A DNA stretch of 64,000 nt, taken from contig QKWP01002059.1 of NCBI GenBank assembly GCA_003550325.1, positions 1-64,000 of the forward strand, read 5' to 3'. Made by a program: the position numbers and the translations under genes. This document shows positions 31,703 to 41,764 of the stretch, piece after piece. The notes below the pieces were generated by a model. The model saw only the letters and a list, made by a program, of their open reading frames with translations. It did not search any database and was not told the origin of the DNA. Position 1 is the stretch's first letter. Each line of letters starts with the position of its first letter. This DNA is from Gigaspora rosea (lineage: Eukaryota; Glomeromycota; Glomeromycetes; Diversisporales; Gigasporaceae).

Positions 31703-31919
31703 TCTAGCAATTTATGATCATGATTGGTAGGAAGTTGCTCCTGAGTTTTAATTTAAATAAACGTGTTTACATCATAACACATGAAAAAATAACAAGAAGA
31801 AATTTTTTCATGATCATATGAGTTTGTTGGATAATAATACAGTATCCTTTTTATTGATTGTATAATTATTTTATTTTTTCATATTTATTTTTCTATATAT
31901 TTTTATTTACATAAATTAA

Positions 31920-32570
31920 TTCTAAAACTCAAACTCGCACTAATACTAATCCTGCATCTCTAACAATACTAACTTTAACACTAATCCCGCACTTCTACCA
32001 ATATTAACCTTAACACTAATCCTGCACCTCTACTCTAATCTTATACGTTTATCTAATCCTATTTCTAATTTTAAAAAACCTATCAATTACAGCACTCTCT
32101 ACCGGTTACGACACCTTGTGCATAACAAGATAATGACACCAACAACGAAACGACACTATAAAAAAAAGATGCAACGAAACAACAATAAAAAAAAAAAAAT
32201 AAACTATCACTAACAAAATAACAATATAGCACAAACAAATGCGATATTGTACTGGTAAAAAGTAATGCCTTACCAACGACATTCATGCCTTACCTACAAT
32301 AAGTGGCAGCAACAAACCAACAATAAAACCAAACAAATTATTCTTTGGAGCAAAAACCTTTTTCCAGCAAGAATAAGACCAATGATGATACCGATAGTGA
32401 AAAGAAGCGACAACACCAACAACAAACGGCGACACTATACATGTAAAAAAAAAAAAAAAGGTTGGTTAAAAAAAAAAGTATATTGATCTGATAACAGGAA
32501 AGATCTGATCTGGTTCAAGATCGATCAATCACGTGACCCAGAAAATCTCACCTACATCCTAGCACTCTCA
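31920..32570. mobile_element. Element E, copy 2 (inverse of 27230-27890)
   Basis: Read on the minus strand it starts GATTTTCTGGGTCACGTGAT (at 32549) and continues through a GTTGGTGTTGTCGC block and GTGTTAAGGTTAATATTGG-type repeats, in the order of copy 1. No protein frame is shared between the copies. It may have been a longer non-autonomous transposon. Confidence 0.55.
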
Positions 32571-33435
32571 GCATTAAATTTTACCTATATAAACACTTTA
32601 ATCCTAACTTTATTCTAACCTTACTTAACTCTAATTCTAATAGCAATTGTATTTTTTGAATTTAATACAATTAGACAAAATCACTAGAGGCATAAATTAG
32701 TCTTATTTATATTTAATTAATTATATAATTTATTTATTTTTTTTTTTTACTCTTTGACAGTCTCGCTAGTAGTTTATTGAAATTTAAAATTCTTATACAT
32801 AAAAACATGAACAATAAAAATCCTTTCTAAATACAAAACTCTGATATCATCTAGTTACTTCAAAAGTACCTGTATATAATCTATCGCACTACCTTATAGA
32901 TAAAGCAGATTGATTTTGTTAGCCTCATCAAAGAGCAATATAGGATTTTTCTTCAAATTCCTCCCACCTAGCATCAATAGTGGGGATAAAACCAGCCATA
33001 TAGAAAAATAGAAAAAACTAAAAAAATAAAGGTAATGAAAAAAAAGAGGAATAACTGCTAACCCTATATGACTAACCAAATACTAACAAAATAAAAAAAT
33101 AACAAGATTAGAAAAACGAAGAAAATTTCTATAGCTAATGATAGAAAACTAACAAAATAATAAAAAAATATGAAAAAAATAAAAAATGAAAAGAAAAAAA
33201 AATAAAATAAAAGCAAAACTAGTACTACAATAGTAGTGCTGCTGGCTGGGTTTATAGTAAAAATTATAAACATATACAACTATTGTATATCTCTAATGTA
33301 AAGCTTTGGCCTAACTTTAAAATTTCCTTCTGACTATACAATTCAAAATCGAATATCTCTTTAACCATGGACACTGATTCTTGTTACGTGGGGTAGCACT
33401 TTGTTTAAAACCAAAACAAATATATGGTTGCATTT
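32571..33435. other. Non-coding AT-rich DNA
   Basis: TAACTTTATTCTAACCTTAC-type telomere-like words at 32602-32640. A-rich strand at 33005-33220 gives long hydrophobic frames on the minus strand by base bias only. No gene. Confidence 0.4.
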
Positions 33436-33441
33436 TACTAA

Positions 33442-33712
33442 GTAGGGTTCCTCAAATTCAAATCAAATCAAATATTGGATTAATTTGAATTTGATCAAAT
33501 CAAATTGACCCTGATTTGAATTTGATTTGATTCAAATATTTGAATTTGGATTTTTAATAGTAATTTTCAAATCAAATCAAATATTTGTCAAATCAAATCA
33601 AATTTGGCCATATTTGAATTTGATCAAATCAAATATAGTCAAATTTGAATTTGAATTTGGTCAAATATTTGATTCAAATATTTGAAGATCAAATCAAATT
33701 GCGGAACCCTAC
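33442..33712. mobile_element. CAAATCAAATTTGATTTG word-array element with TIR and TSD
   Basis: GTAGGGTTCC (33442-33451) and GGAACCCTAC (33703-33712) are 10-bp TIRs. TACTAA is duplicated outside them (33436-33441, 33713-33718). Nearly every base between is part of CAAATCAAAT or ATTTGATTTG words in alternating orientation. Discrete ends plus a TSD show that the array moves as a unit. Confidence 0.8.
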
Positions 33713-33719
33713 TACTAAG

Positions 33720-34105
33720 TTTATCTAAATTAGGAAAAGTAAACAATGCTCTTTTAATAGAAGTAAGCTAAATCGCCCACTTTTTTAAAAAATTGAAAAA
33801 ATAGAAGAAAAGCAAAAAAAGATAAAATCACTTGTAACAAATTTAAAAGAGAGTGTAACCAAAAAACTTCTGTTTTTGTTGTTTCCCATTGATTTGTTAT
33901 AGTAAACTTCATCAACGAAAAACTCTTTGTTTTCTACTAAAATTTCTTGTACAAGGGTTCTATCTTCTGCTAGTTATTTTGTTGAACAACACTTTTGGCT
34001 TGCATGCCAAATATAAAAAATTGCAAAGATCTTCAAAATTAGATTTTTACAGTTCTTCGCAGATTTTTAGCAAAAAATCTGTGCAAATATTTAAAAAGTA
34101 TTATC
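33720..34105. other. Non-coding, no recognisable gene
   Basis: The 76-codon plus-strand frame at 33889 has no recognisable motif. TTCGCAGATTTTTAGC and AAAAATCTGTGC words near 34056-34086 resemble a family also seen at 38.7 and 47.7 kb. Confidence 0.35.
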
Positions 34106-34107
34106 TT

Positions 34108-34144
34108 CGCAGATTATAATAGGCGCCGCCTATTATAATCTGCG
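34108..34144. repeat. Perfect 37-bp palindrome
   Basis: CGCAGATTATAATAGGCG is followed by one C and then its exact complement CGCCTATTATAATCTGCG. With 18-bp arms around a single base it would form a near-blunt cruciform. Confidence 0.9.
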
Positions 34145-34189
34145 ATAATCTCCATAATTATAATTTCAATACTTACCTGCAGGTAAGAA

Positions 34190-34675
34190 CACGAGAAAAT
34201 CAATAAACAAAACAAAATAAAAATAAATAAATAAATAAAGTAAAAAAAACATATTTTTTTATTCACTTTTTTTTTATTATTATTTTTTTACAATAGAAGA
34301 TAGTGTGAATAAAAGTAATTTCTGGTTATTCCCATAATAAGGAATAACTGGAATTTACTTTTATTCTGCGTATATAACTTATTCTTTTTTATATTTTTAA
34401 ACGGAAGCTTTTTTTTTAATTTAATTTAATTTAATTTAATTTTATTGTTTTTTGTTTTATTTAGATCGTTTATTTTTATTTTTCTTAGTTTTTTCTTTTT
34501 TTTTATTTTCTTTTATTTTATTTTCTTTTATTTTCTTTTATTTTTTTAACGTATTATTAATTTTTTTTGTATTTTTTTTCTATTGTTTTTTTTTTATCTT
34601 TTTTATTTTTATTTTTATTGTTTTTTAAATTTTTTTAATAATCATCTTTTTTTTTATTATTATTATTTTTTGGGA
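34190..34675. repeat. T-rich low-complexity tract
   Basis: TTTTATTTTATTTTC-type words, including TTTAATTTAATTTAATTT near 34418. No coding signal. Confidence 0.6.
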
Positions 34676-34984
34676 AATTATAGGCATCTCCCGTGAGAGA
34701 TGCATCTCCCCGAGAGATATATCTCCCAACGGTGGTACCGGTGCTGAATTAGGGGCCGTTGGTTTATCTCTTTAATCCGATCTCATCACTACTAATCTGG
34801 ATTTAGATCTAAATTCGATCTAGATATACGTGTTTTTTTTTTGCTTCGCTAGTATTTTTTTGTGTTTTTTGCTTTGCTTCGTTTGTGTTTTTTTTTTTTT
34901 TTGCTTTGCTAGTGTTATTTTTTTTTGATTCACTAGAAAATCGAACTCTTTCATTCATTAGCTTAACTTGAGAATCACAGCTTT

Positions 34985-35935
34985 TTTTGGGTAAGATCTT
35001 ATTTTTAATTTTTTTTTTTTTAGTCGTCACTAACTCAGTTCTTTTTTAGGTTCCAAACTCCACTAAAACAAACGTGAAGCAGCTCTTTAGGTAAGATATT
35101 ATCCTTTTTTTTTATATCAAGCTATCTTTCTTGTTTTCTAACTTCTTTCCTCTTTTTTTAGGTTTCAGGCTTCGCCAGTTGTGAATCAGTACTGGGACCA
35201 ACGTGAAACGGCACTTCGGGTAAGATATTATTTTTGAGGGGTTTTTTTTTCTTCCCTAGTTGTCTTTCTTGTTTATTAACTTCTTTTTTCTTTCTTTAGA
35301 TTTCAGGCTTCGCCAGGTGTGGATCAATACCGGGAAAATGTGAAGCAGTATTTCGGATAAGATATTCTTCAGTTTTCTTTTTTTTTCTCTAGTTGTCTTT
35401 TTTTCACTAACTTCTTTAGGTTTCAGTCTTCACCGCCCGTGAATTAATAAACATAAGGCATTCATTTATTATCAAATATCAGCAGAGATAGAGAACGCTG
35501 GTGGAATATACAATATTGGATATTGTTATCTAAGCAGAAGTGGAGTCGAAAAGGATGAATACGAGGCATTTACTTGTTATCAAAAATCTGCGAAGACAAG
35601 ACATGTAATTAGAACATATATGGTTGGATATTGTTATCGAAATAGCACTGGGACAAACGTGAAAAGGCACTTTGGGTAAGATATTAATTTTAGTTTCTTT
35701 TTTTTTTCTAGTTGTCTTGTTCACTAACTTCTTTATTTAGGTTCAGGCTTCGCCAGATTGTAATCAGCACCGGAGCAAATGTGAAACGGTCTTTCGGGTA
35801 AGATATTATCTTTAGTTTTTCTTTTTTTTTTAGTTTTCTTTCTTATTTACTAAGTTCATCCTTCTTTAAGTCTTAGGCTTCGCCGGGTCATAAATTAACA
35901 CTGGGACAAACGTTGAATGGCAGTATCAGGTTTTA
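34985..35935 (+). repeat. Tandem array of exon/intron-like units
   Basis: Units of 110-140 bp share TTCAGGCTTCGCCAG, then CAGTACTGGGACCAACGTGA-type sequence, then CTTCGGGTAAGATATT and a T-rich segment ending CTAACTTCTTT..TTTAG. Donor-like GTAAGAT stands at 34991, 35091, 35220, 35676 and 35798 (mutated to ATAAGAT near 35357). Acceptor-like TTTAG ends at 35049, 35161, 35299, 35419 and 35740. Implied introns are 59-80 nt and ordinary exons 41-58 nt. Exon lengths are not multiples of three, so the same unit would be read in different frames; a structured non-coding RNA fits better than a protein. One unit is enlarged by a Sel1 insert. Splicing itself is inferred. Confidence 0.6.
35443..35679 (+). 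pseudogene. Captured Sel1-like repeat fragment, frame still open
   Basis: A frame without ATG runs from 35443 to the TAA at 35677-35679. It encodes about two Sel1-like repeats: HKAFIYYQISAEIENAG, then GIYNIGYCYLSRSGVEKDEY, EAFTCYQKSAK and MVGYCYRN. The last residues come from array sequence (NSTGTNVKRHFG) and the stop overlaps the GTAAGAT donor. The consensus glycine/tyrosine positions (GYCY) and VEKDE linker are intact, so capture is relatively recent. Likely taken from a Sel1-kinase-type gene elsewhere. Confidence 0.7.
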
Positions 35936-36359
35936 GGGCTTCACCAAAACATGAATCAGTGCTGAGCAAATGCTTTTGAATGTTATTTGGGGATTTTTTT
36001 TTTTGTCTTAGTTATGTTCGCTTAGTTTTTTTTTTTTTTTTTTATTGGGTTTTGTTTGTGCGGACTTGTGAGGTTATCATATCGTAATTAATCAGATTAT
36101 TGCTAATTGATAATAAATTAAATGTTTATATAATAATTATATAATCGTGCTTTTTTTTTATTTTTTTTTAAGAAATTTTTAATTGATATCATTTGGCGAA
36201 CTAAAGGTTCGGGTAGTATGAATATACTGGTTCGATTGACGTATCATGTGATTAAGCGGCGTGTTCACATGACAATCTTGGTTTTTGATTGGCTGATAAG
36301 CGAGGGATATATATCTCCCGCAGGGAGATATATCTCTCGCGAGAGATGCCTAAAAGCAC

Positions 36360-36381
36360 CATTATTTTTTTATTATTATTA

Positions 36382-36466
<85 letters not shown>

Positions 36467-37083
36467 TTATTTTTTTTATTATTATTATTTTTTTTATTAT
36501 GATTATTTTTTTATTATTATTATTTTTTTATTATTATTATTTTTTTTATTATTATTATTTTTATTATTATTATTATTTTTATTATTATTATTTTTTTTAT
36601 TATTATTATTTTTTTTATTATTGTTATTTTTTTATTTTTATTTTTTTTTATTATTATTTTTTTATTATTATTATTTTTTTTATTATTATTATTTTTATTA
36701 TTATTATTATTTTTATTATTATTATTTTTTTTATTATTATTATTTTTTTTATTATTGTTATTTTTTTATTTTTATTTTTTTTTATTATTATTTTTTTATT
36801 ATTATTATTTTTTTTATTATTATTATTTTTATTATTATTATTATTTTTATTATTATTATTTTTTTTATTATTATTATTTTTTTTATTATTGTTATTTTTT
36901 TATTTTTATTTTTTTTTATTATTATTTTTTTATTATTATTATTTTTTTTATTATTATTATTTTTATTATTATTATTATTTTTATTATTATTATTTTTTTT
37001 ATTATTATTATTTTTTTTATTATTGTTATTTTTTTATTTTTATTTTTTTTTATTATTATTTTTTTATTATTATTATTTTTTTT
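36360..37083. repeat. (ATT)n microsatellite growing into a 134-bp AT satellite
   Basis: Pure ATT repeats (about 36370-36430) pass into a block in which TATTGTTATTTTTTTATTTTT recurs at 134-bp spacing (landmarks 36621, 36755, 36889, 37023). Copies look identical. 134 is not a multiple of three, so a single long frame reads Ile-, Leu- then Tyr/Phe-runs in turn. It ends at an N (37084). Copy number is probably unresolved in the assembly. Confidence 0.9.
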
Positions 37084-37084
37084 N

Positions 37085-37430
37085 TTATTTTTAATTTAAA
37101 TATTAATTTTTTTTATTATCGATTTTATATTGTTAAATAAGCAGCAGTGAACATTAGTTACACAAGCAGTATAAAGTTAAGTATTTTGATTTTTTTTATT
37201 TTTTTTTACTAATATTTATTTTTGTTCTCTATTTTATTGTGCTTTTCTCGTTGTTGAACAATATTATTTAGAAGAAGGAAGTGCTTCAGAAATTCATACC
37301 TAAACGTTAAAAAAAGATAAAGCCTTGTACTGAAATTGGACGCCAAGAATGTAGATTAGGAATCCATTAGTGCTGTCGTTGGTACCGTCATTGGTGTGCG
37401 TTCATGTCTTCCGGTATAAGATATTGGTTG
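37085..37430. other. Non-coding DNA between satellite and second array
   Basis: AT-rich, with a mixed-composition stretch at 37255-37420 (AGTGCTGTCGTTGGTACCGTC). No frame. GGTATAAGATATTGG near 37417 resembles the array donor. Confidence 0.35.
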
Positions 37431-37439
37431 ATTCAGTTA

Positions 37440-37835
37440 ATTTCTTCGTTCTTTTTTTTTTTTTTATAGTACTAACATTTCTTTTTTTTCTTTAGAATGA
37501 ACATAGTACAGAATATAGCGCAATGACGGAGTAAGTATCAAAAATCTGCAGAAATGTGAAATGCGAATGGAAAAAATAGGGTTGGATATTGTTATCATCA
37601 TGGAATTGGAGTTGAAAAGGATGAACATAAGGCTAGTGTACAATAGTAATTGTTTTTTTTTATTATAGTACTAACGTTTTTTTCTTTAGAATGAAATGAA
37701 TATAGTATGGAACATAGTACGATAGTTAGAACAGACGAAGCACAATAGTTAGTATCTGATTTATGATACTTTCTTTTTTTTTTTGTTTTAATAATATATT
37801 ACTAACAGTTTTTTTTTTCTTTAGAACGAACATAG
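37440..37835 (+). repeat. Array of TACTAAC-(T)n-TTTAG modules
   Basis: Three modules have the yeast-type branchpoint TACTAAC (37470, 37669, 37800) followed within 10-20 nt by a T-run and TTTAG, then AATGAACATAGTAC or AACGAACATAGTAC. The same modules recur at 63.4-64.0 kb. Downstream (37835-38030) GAACATAGCATGATAG-type words repeat. Confidence 0.6.
37525..37642 (+). pseudogene. Sel1-like repeat fragment inside the second array
   Basis: Translation gives YQKSAEM, a stop, then GYCYHHGIGVEKDEHKA, a textbook Sel1-repeat segment. It begins just after AATGACGGAGTAAG. It is the third Sel1 relic in the window and the second inside an exon-like array. Confidence 0.65.
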
Positions 37836-39060
37836 TACAATTGTTATTACGGAATGTAATGCGATAGTAGATCGAACATAGCATGATAGTAGAATGTACA
37901 TAGCACGATAGACATAGTATGATAGTTCGGAATGTAGTAAGATAGTTAGTATGAGTTGTAGTATGATAGCTAGTAGCACGATAGTTGGTATGGAGCATAA
38001 TATAATAGTTAGTATGGGATTTAGTATAATGTATTTATGAAAATTTAGCTAGTATTTAGTATATAGTTATTTATTTTTTATTCACTTTTTATTTTGTTAT
38101 TTTTTTTTAATTTTTTACATTACATGTACGGTATTATTATATTATATATTTGTAATAAGAGTGTTGCTAACTTGCCTTCTGGTGATATAACCACCCTATA
38201 ATTTACCAATCAGATCACAGAATCTTGTGTAACAAAATAAAGAAAATTTTAAGAAAATTTAGAAAAAAATCAAAAAATTATCAATATCGCAAAATTTTAT
38301 TACAAAAACTAGCTTTGGGCTATTAAATAAAAGTTTTTGGCATCTAATTTTGTATATAAATAATCAATCCATTCTCTAACTTAATATACCTATACCTTTA
38401 CCCTAACCCTAATCTTTGAAGAATAATTTTTTATATAAAAAATTTCTATAAAATAAAGGGTGGTTAAAATTCATAACTTTAACCAGTGTTAAAATTAGTT
38501 AAATTCTTGTAATAAAATATTTATAAATTACATTGTTAAAATATAGTATAAATATTTGAATATATTCTTTTAATGTATGAAAATTTAGCTAGCATTTAAT
38601 ATTTAGACGAGCATATAGTAATTTATTTTTATTTGCTTTTGGCTATTACACCCCTGGTTTGTGCAGATTTATATATTTTTAAAAATCTTTACAGAATTTT
38701 AAAAAAATTTCTTTAAGTATAGTTGTGGGGTCGCAGATCTTCGCAAATTTTTAATTATTGTTTTTTTTTAGAAATCTGCACAGATCTGAACCTAAAAAAT
38801 TTTCTCGATGAAGGAGTCCTTTCTAGGTGAGTTAACCTTTATAAAAACTGTTTTCTGTATTATCTACTATACATTAAGTACAGGCCATGCTTTAACAAAA
38901 ATTCTGTTTTCTTAAAATAGAAAAAATTGGTCCAAATGATGTTAGAAAAAAGAATTGTTATTATCTAATTAATTTATTAATTTATATTAATAATTTGTAA
39001 TATTTACTATTATATTTTTTATAGGCCAGTACAAAAAAATTAATAAAAATTAATAATAAA
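37836..39060. other. Non-coding; weak MITE family F relative
   Basis: 37836-38030 continues the ATAGTATGATAG words. 38165-38480 resembles family F (TTGTGTAACAAAATAAAG; TTTACCCTAACCCTAATC at 38398). 38650-38790 has the GTGCAGATTTA / TCGCAGATCTTCGCA family also near 47.7 kb. No gene. Confidence 0.35.
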
Positions 39061-39062
39061 TT

Positions 39063-39720
39063 TATTTTTTTTTTTGGTTTTAAAGTTTCTACTTGAAGCA
39101 TAGGATTTAGTTAGTTTATACATTACCAATTATACTTGAATGAGAATACAACTAGTTACACCTACAACTTTTGATTGTCTATTTTAATAGCTACCCAAAG
39201 GCTTTATACTAGCTGCTATATTTGCAACCTATATACTAGCATTGCCACTGTATTGCCTATTTAAACTCTCTGATTTTTTGTTTCTTGAATCGATTTCAAT
39301 TGCTTCACCAGTATTTGCATTACTTAACTATCAGTTCATACTCCAAATTCTATTTGCTATAGCTCTTAGAACTAGAGCTGCAGACATTTAGAAGGTCCAA
39401 GGTAGTACATCACTCTTCACGTCATATAAATTTATATATAATCATATTAAACGTCACGTCACTTATGTTACGTCAAATGTCATAGTATATGTTCATTGAT
39501 ATTCTAATGTCTGCAGCTCTACTTAGAACTCTTTTAGTATATCTGAAAGTACAATCTGCCTTATTCTTATAGGAAACTTAGCAGAGTAGTACTTGTTCTA
39601 CTAGTTATTTATCTATACTTTAGTAGCTTGTACTATAATATTAACCAACATTTGCAGTTAGAAGCAATATTGTTACTAGACATAGCTTGAGCTATATTTG
39701 GTGGACTTAGACAATTTTAT
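39063..39720 (-). mobile_element. Old SINE fragment (tail side)
   Basis: A T-run at 39065-39076 is followed by ACTTGAATGAGAATACAACTAGTTAC and CTATTTAAACTCTCTGA (core CTATTTAAACTCTCTGA), matching the tail half of the SINE at 7680-8394. The tRNA-like head is absent and no TSD is visible. Homology fades after about 39300. Confidence 0.5.
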
Positions 39721-40030
39721 ATATTGTCTGATATCTGTATTCAAATTATGTTTAAGTAAATAGATTGTTGCTAAACATTGGTATACAATTATTAATTTTT
39801 ACTATATAAAGTAGCAATTCAGAAATAATTAGACAAACAAGTATTGAAGACTAATTTATATTAATTTTTTTTATAAGGTTTATTGGTTGATATAAATAGT
39901 TTTTTCTATAAATTTACATTCAAACAAAAATTTAAAATTATTGACATTATTGTATGAATTATAAATAAGGACCCCAGACATCTCTCATATAGATCATAAC
40001 TAGATTTTGGTCTATTTTATTTAAGGAAAT
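39721..40030. other. AT-rich non-coding DNA
   Basis: No frame or repeat terminus that I can support. ACATCTCTCATATAGATCATAACTAG-type words near 39978 recur on the minus strand at 42190-42220 and 47920-47940. Confidence 0.35.
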
Positions 40031-40034
40031 TACT

Positions 40035-40730
40035 AATTTACATCACAGGTGATTATCACCTGTAGTCAATTTACCAATTAAAATTCAGGATCATGTGTAA
40101 TATATAGATCAATTTTTGCATAACAAAAACCAAAAATTTTTTAAAAAACTGCTAAAATTGCTTTTAATCTAAAATTTTGTTTATAAAACTACTTTTTTTT
40201 ATGCAAAAAAAAAATTCCTTGCTAAATTTTACTATATATAAAGCCCTACCCTAATCTCTAATCCTTACTCTTGCCCTAATATTAAAGAGATTTAATTCAG
40301 AATCCACATATGAATGATAGGATTTTATAAATTACGAAAGTATAATTTACTATGTTTTTTATATATGAATGAAATCTTTTTTCCTCTACACTTATAAAAA
40401 TTCTATATAGTTACAAAAAATAAAATATCAATATCTTTTTAACTACCAAACCAATTTCAAAAATTTTTTTACATTATATATAAAAAAGTATTCTCTACAT
40501 TTTTCAATTAGAAGATCTAGTATATTAACATAATAAAAAAAAAAGTTAGCTATGGAGGAAAAAAAGATTTCATAATTATAATAAATTTAATAGTTATTTG
40601 CGCCTATGAAATACTATCCTTCTTATATGAATCAGCAATTAATTTTTATTTAATAAAAGTTGTTTGTTTTGTTTATTTTTTTATGCATTGTAGATCATAG
40701 GTGATAATCACCTATGATGATTATTAGTTA
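40035..40730. mobile_element. MITE family F, copy 2, with an inner insertion
   Basis: Ends CACAGGTGATTATCACCTGT (40044-40063) and ATAGGTGATAATCACCTATG (40698-40717). Compared with copy 1, about 330 bp (about 40300-40635) is extra; that insert starts near CCACATATGAATGATAGGA and ends near TCCTTCTTATATGAATC. Confidence 0.6.
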
Positions 40731-40734
40731 TTTT

Positions 40735-41764
40735 CTTTATTTAATTTGTTGAAAATAATAAACTATATTTACTTATATAACTTCTAATCTAGTAATCAGA
40801 ATTGAATAAACTTTTTTTTTGTTAGATGCTCTTTACTAAAAGCTTCATTTTAAAAAAAGTTCATTCAAATTGGACCACTAAATGCCAAAATAATTGCCAA
40901 AACCTGTTTTTTTGCTTTTCAAAATTTGGGGTTTTTGCTAAAATATATAATATATAACCTCTGTACTAGATGTCTGAGGTCCTATAAAATAATCATTATA
41001 ATACAAAAATAGTTTTTATTGATTATTTTATTATACTAAATCAATAACTTATTGAATTTGGCTAGCAGCAAATTTTTTTAGATATTTCAAAAATTATAAA
41101 AACAGCTTTAATACTGTAATTTTTTGAAATATTTTACTTTGGGGTTTATTTTAGTATAAGTTTACTAGTTTTTTTTTTTTAAAGATAAGGTTATACCCCT
41201 GGTCTTTTATTGAATGTATATCGATCCTTACAAATTGTTGTACAATTTTTTTATAAGTACAGGACCAAGACTTGGACTATTTAAATTTATGATCTAAACC
41301 TATTAGAGCCTTCTATATTTCCATTTATATAACTGGCTGGCTTTTGTATATTCTTCTCCAACCAACAATTAGTATTCATATATTCACCACTTTACCTACA
41401 CTACCTAGTATTGTTACTTCCAATTTGGTGTAGTGTTGCCAAGTAGATGCTTTATACTTTCAGATTGGTATATTTGAGGTTCTCTACTAGCATACTTTTT
41501 GGAAGTTCGTATCTCAAGCTAGCAGCTGCCTCTACCATATTGGGTAAGTATCTCAAGCCTGCACACTGCTATAACTAACCAAGTTTCTGTATCTTCAGAG
41601 CCTAGGATTTAGTGTTTTGGATTTAGTAATATGCGAATAACTGTACTTCTCTATATAGTGACAAAGTGCCAGACATGTTTTGCAAATGCTTCCAGTACCA
41701 GATATAGTTGGATAGCATCGTAAGGCATAGGGAACCCTATAACTAAAGCTGTGAACATTTCTTA
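40735..41764. other. Non-coding; possible eroded SINE at 41.17-41.6 kb
   Basis: 41170-41185 is a T-run followed by CTTTTATTGAATGTATATCG, like the start of the SINE tail at 7.7 kb. The rest has SINE-like composition but no head or TSD. No protein-coding frame is credible. Confidence 0.35.

Larger units (their letters stand above)
34676..36355. mobile_element. Candidate Pack-type element enclosing an exon-like array
   Basis: TTATAGGCATCTCCCGTGAG (from about 34678) pairs with CTCGCGAGAGATGCCTAAAA (36336-36355). Each end also holds AGAGATATATCTCCC-type palindromic words (34713-34727, 36306-36340). Between them lie about seven repeats with splice-like signals and a Sel1-repeat fragment. No transposase and no clear TSD, so the boundaries are provisional. 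Confidence 0.45.

Noticed and set aside
32894..33279. Hydrophobic minus-strand frames read as membrane proteins
   Set aside because: The plus strand is A-rich, so the minus strand reads as Phe/Leu/Ile by composition; no splice or start support.
34809..35030. Lys/Asn-rich minus-strand frame of 73 codons
   Set aside because: Antisense of T-runs in the exon-like array; no independent support.
36289..37140. 283-codon Ile/Leu/Tyr/Phe-only open frame
   Set aside because: Pure ATT microsatellite and 134-bp satellite; the frame crosses an N.
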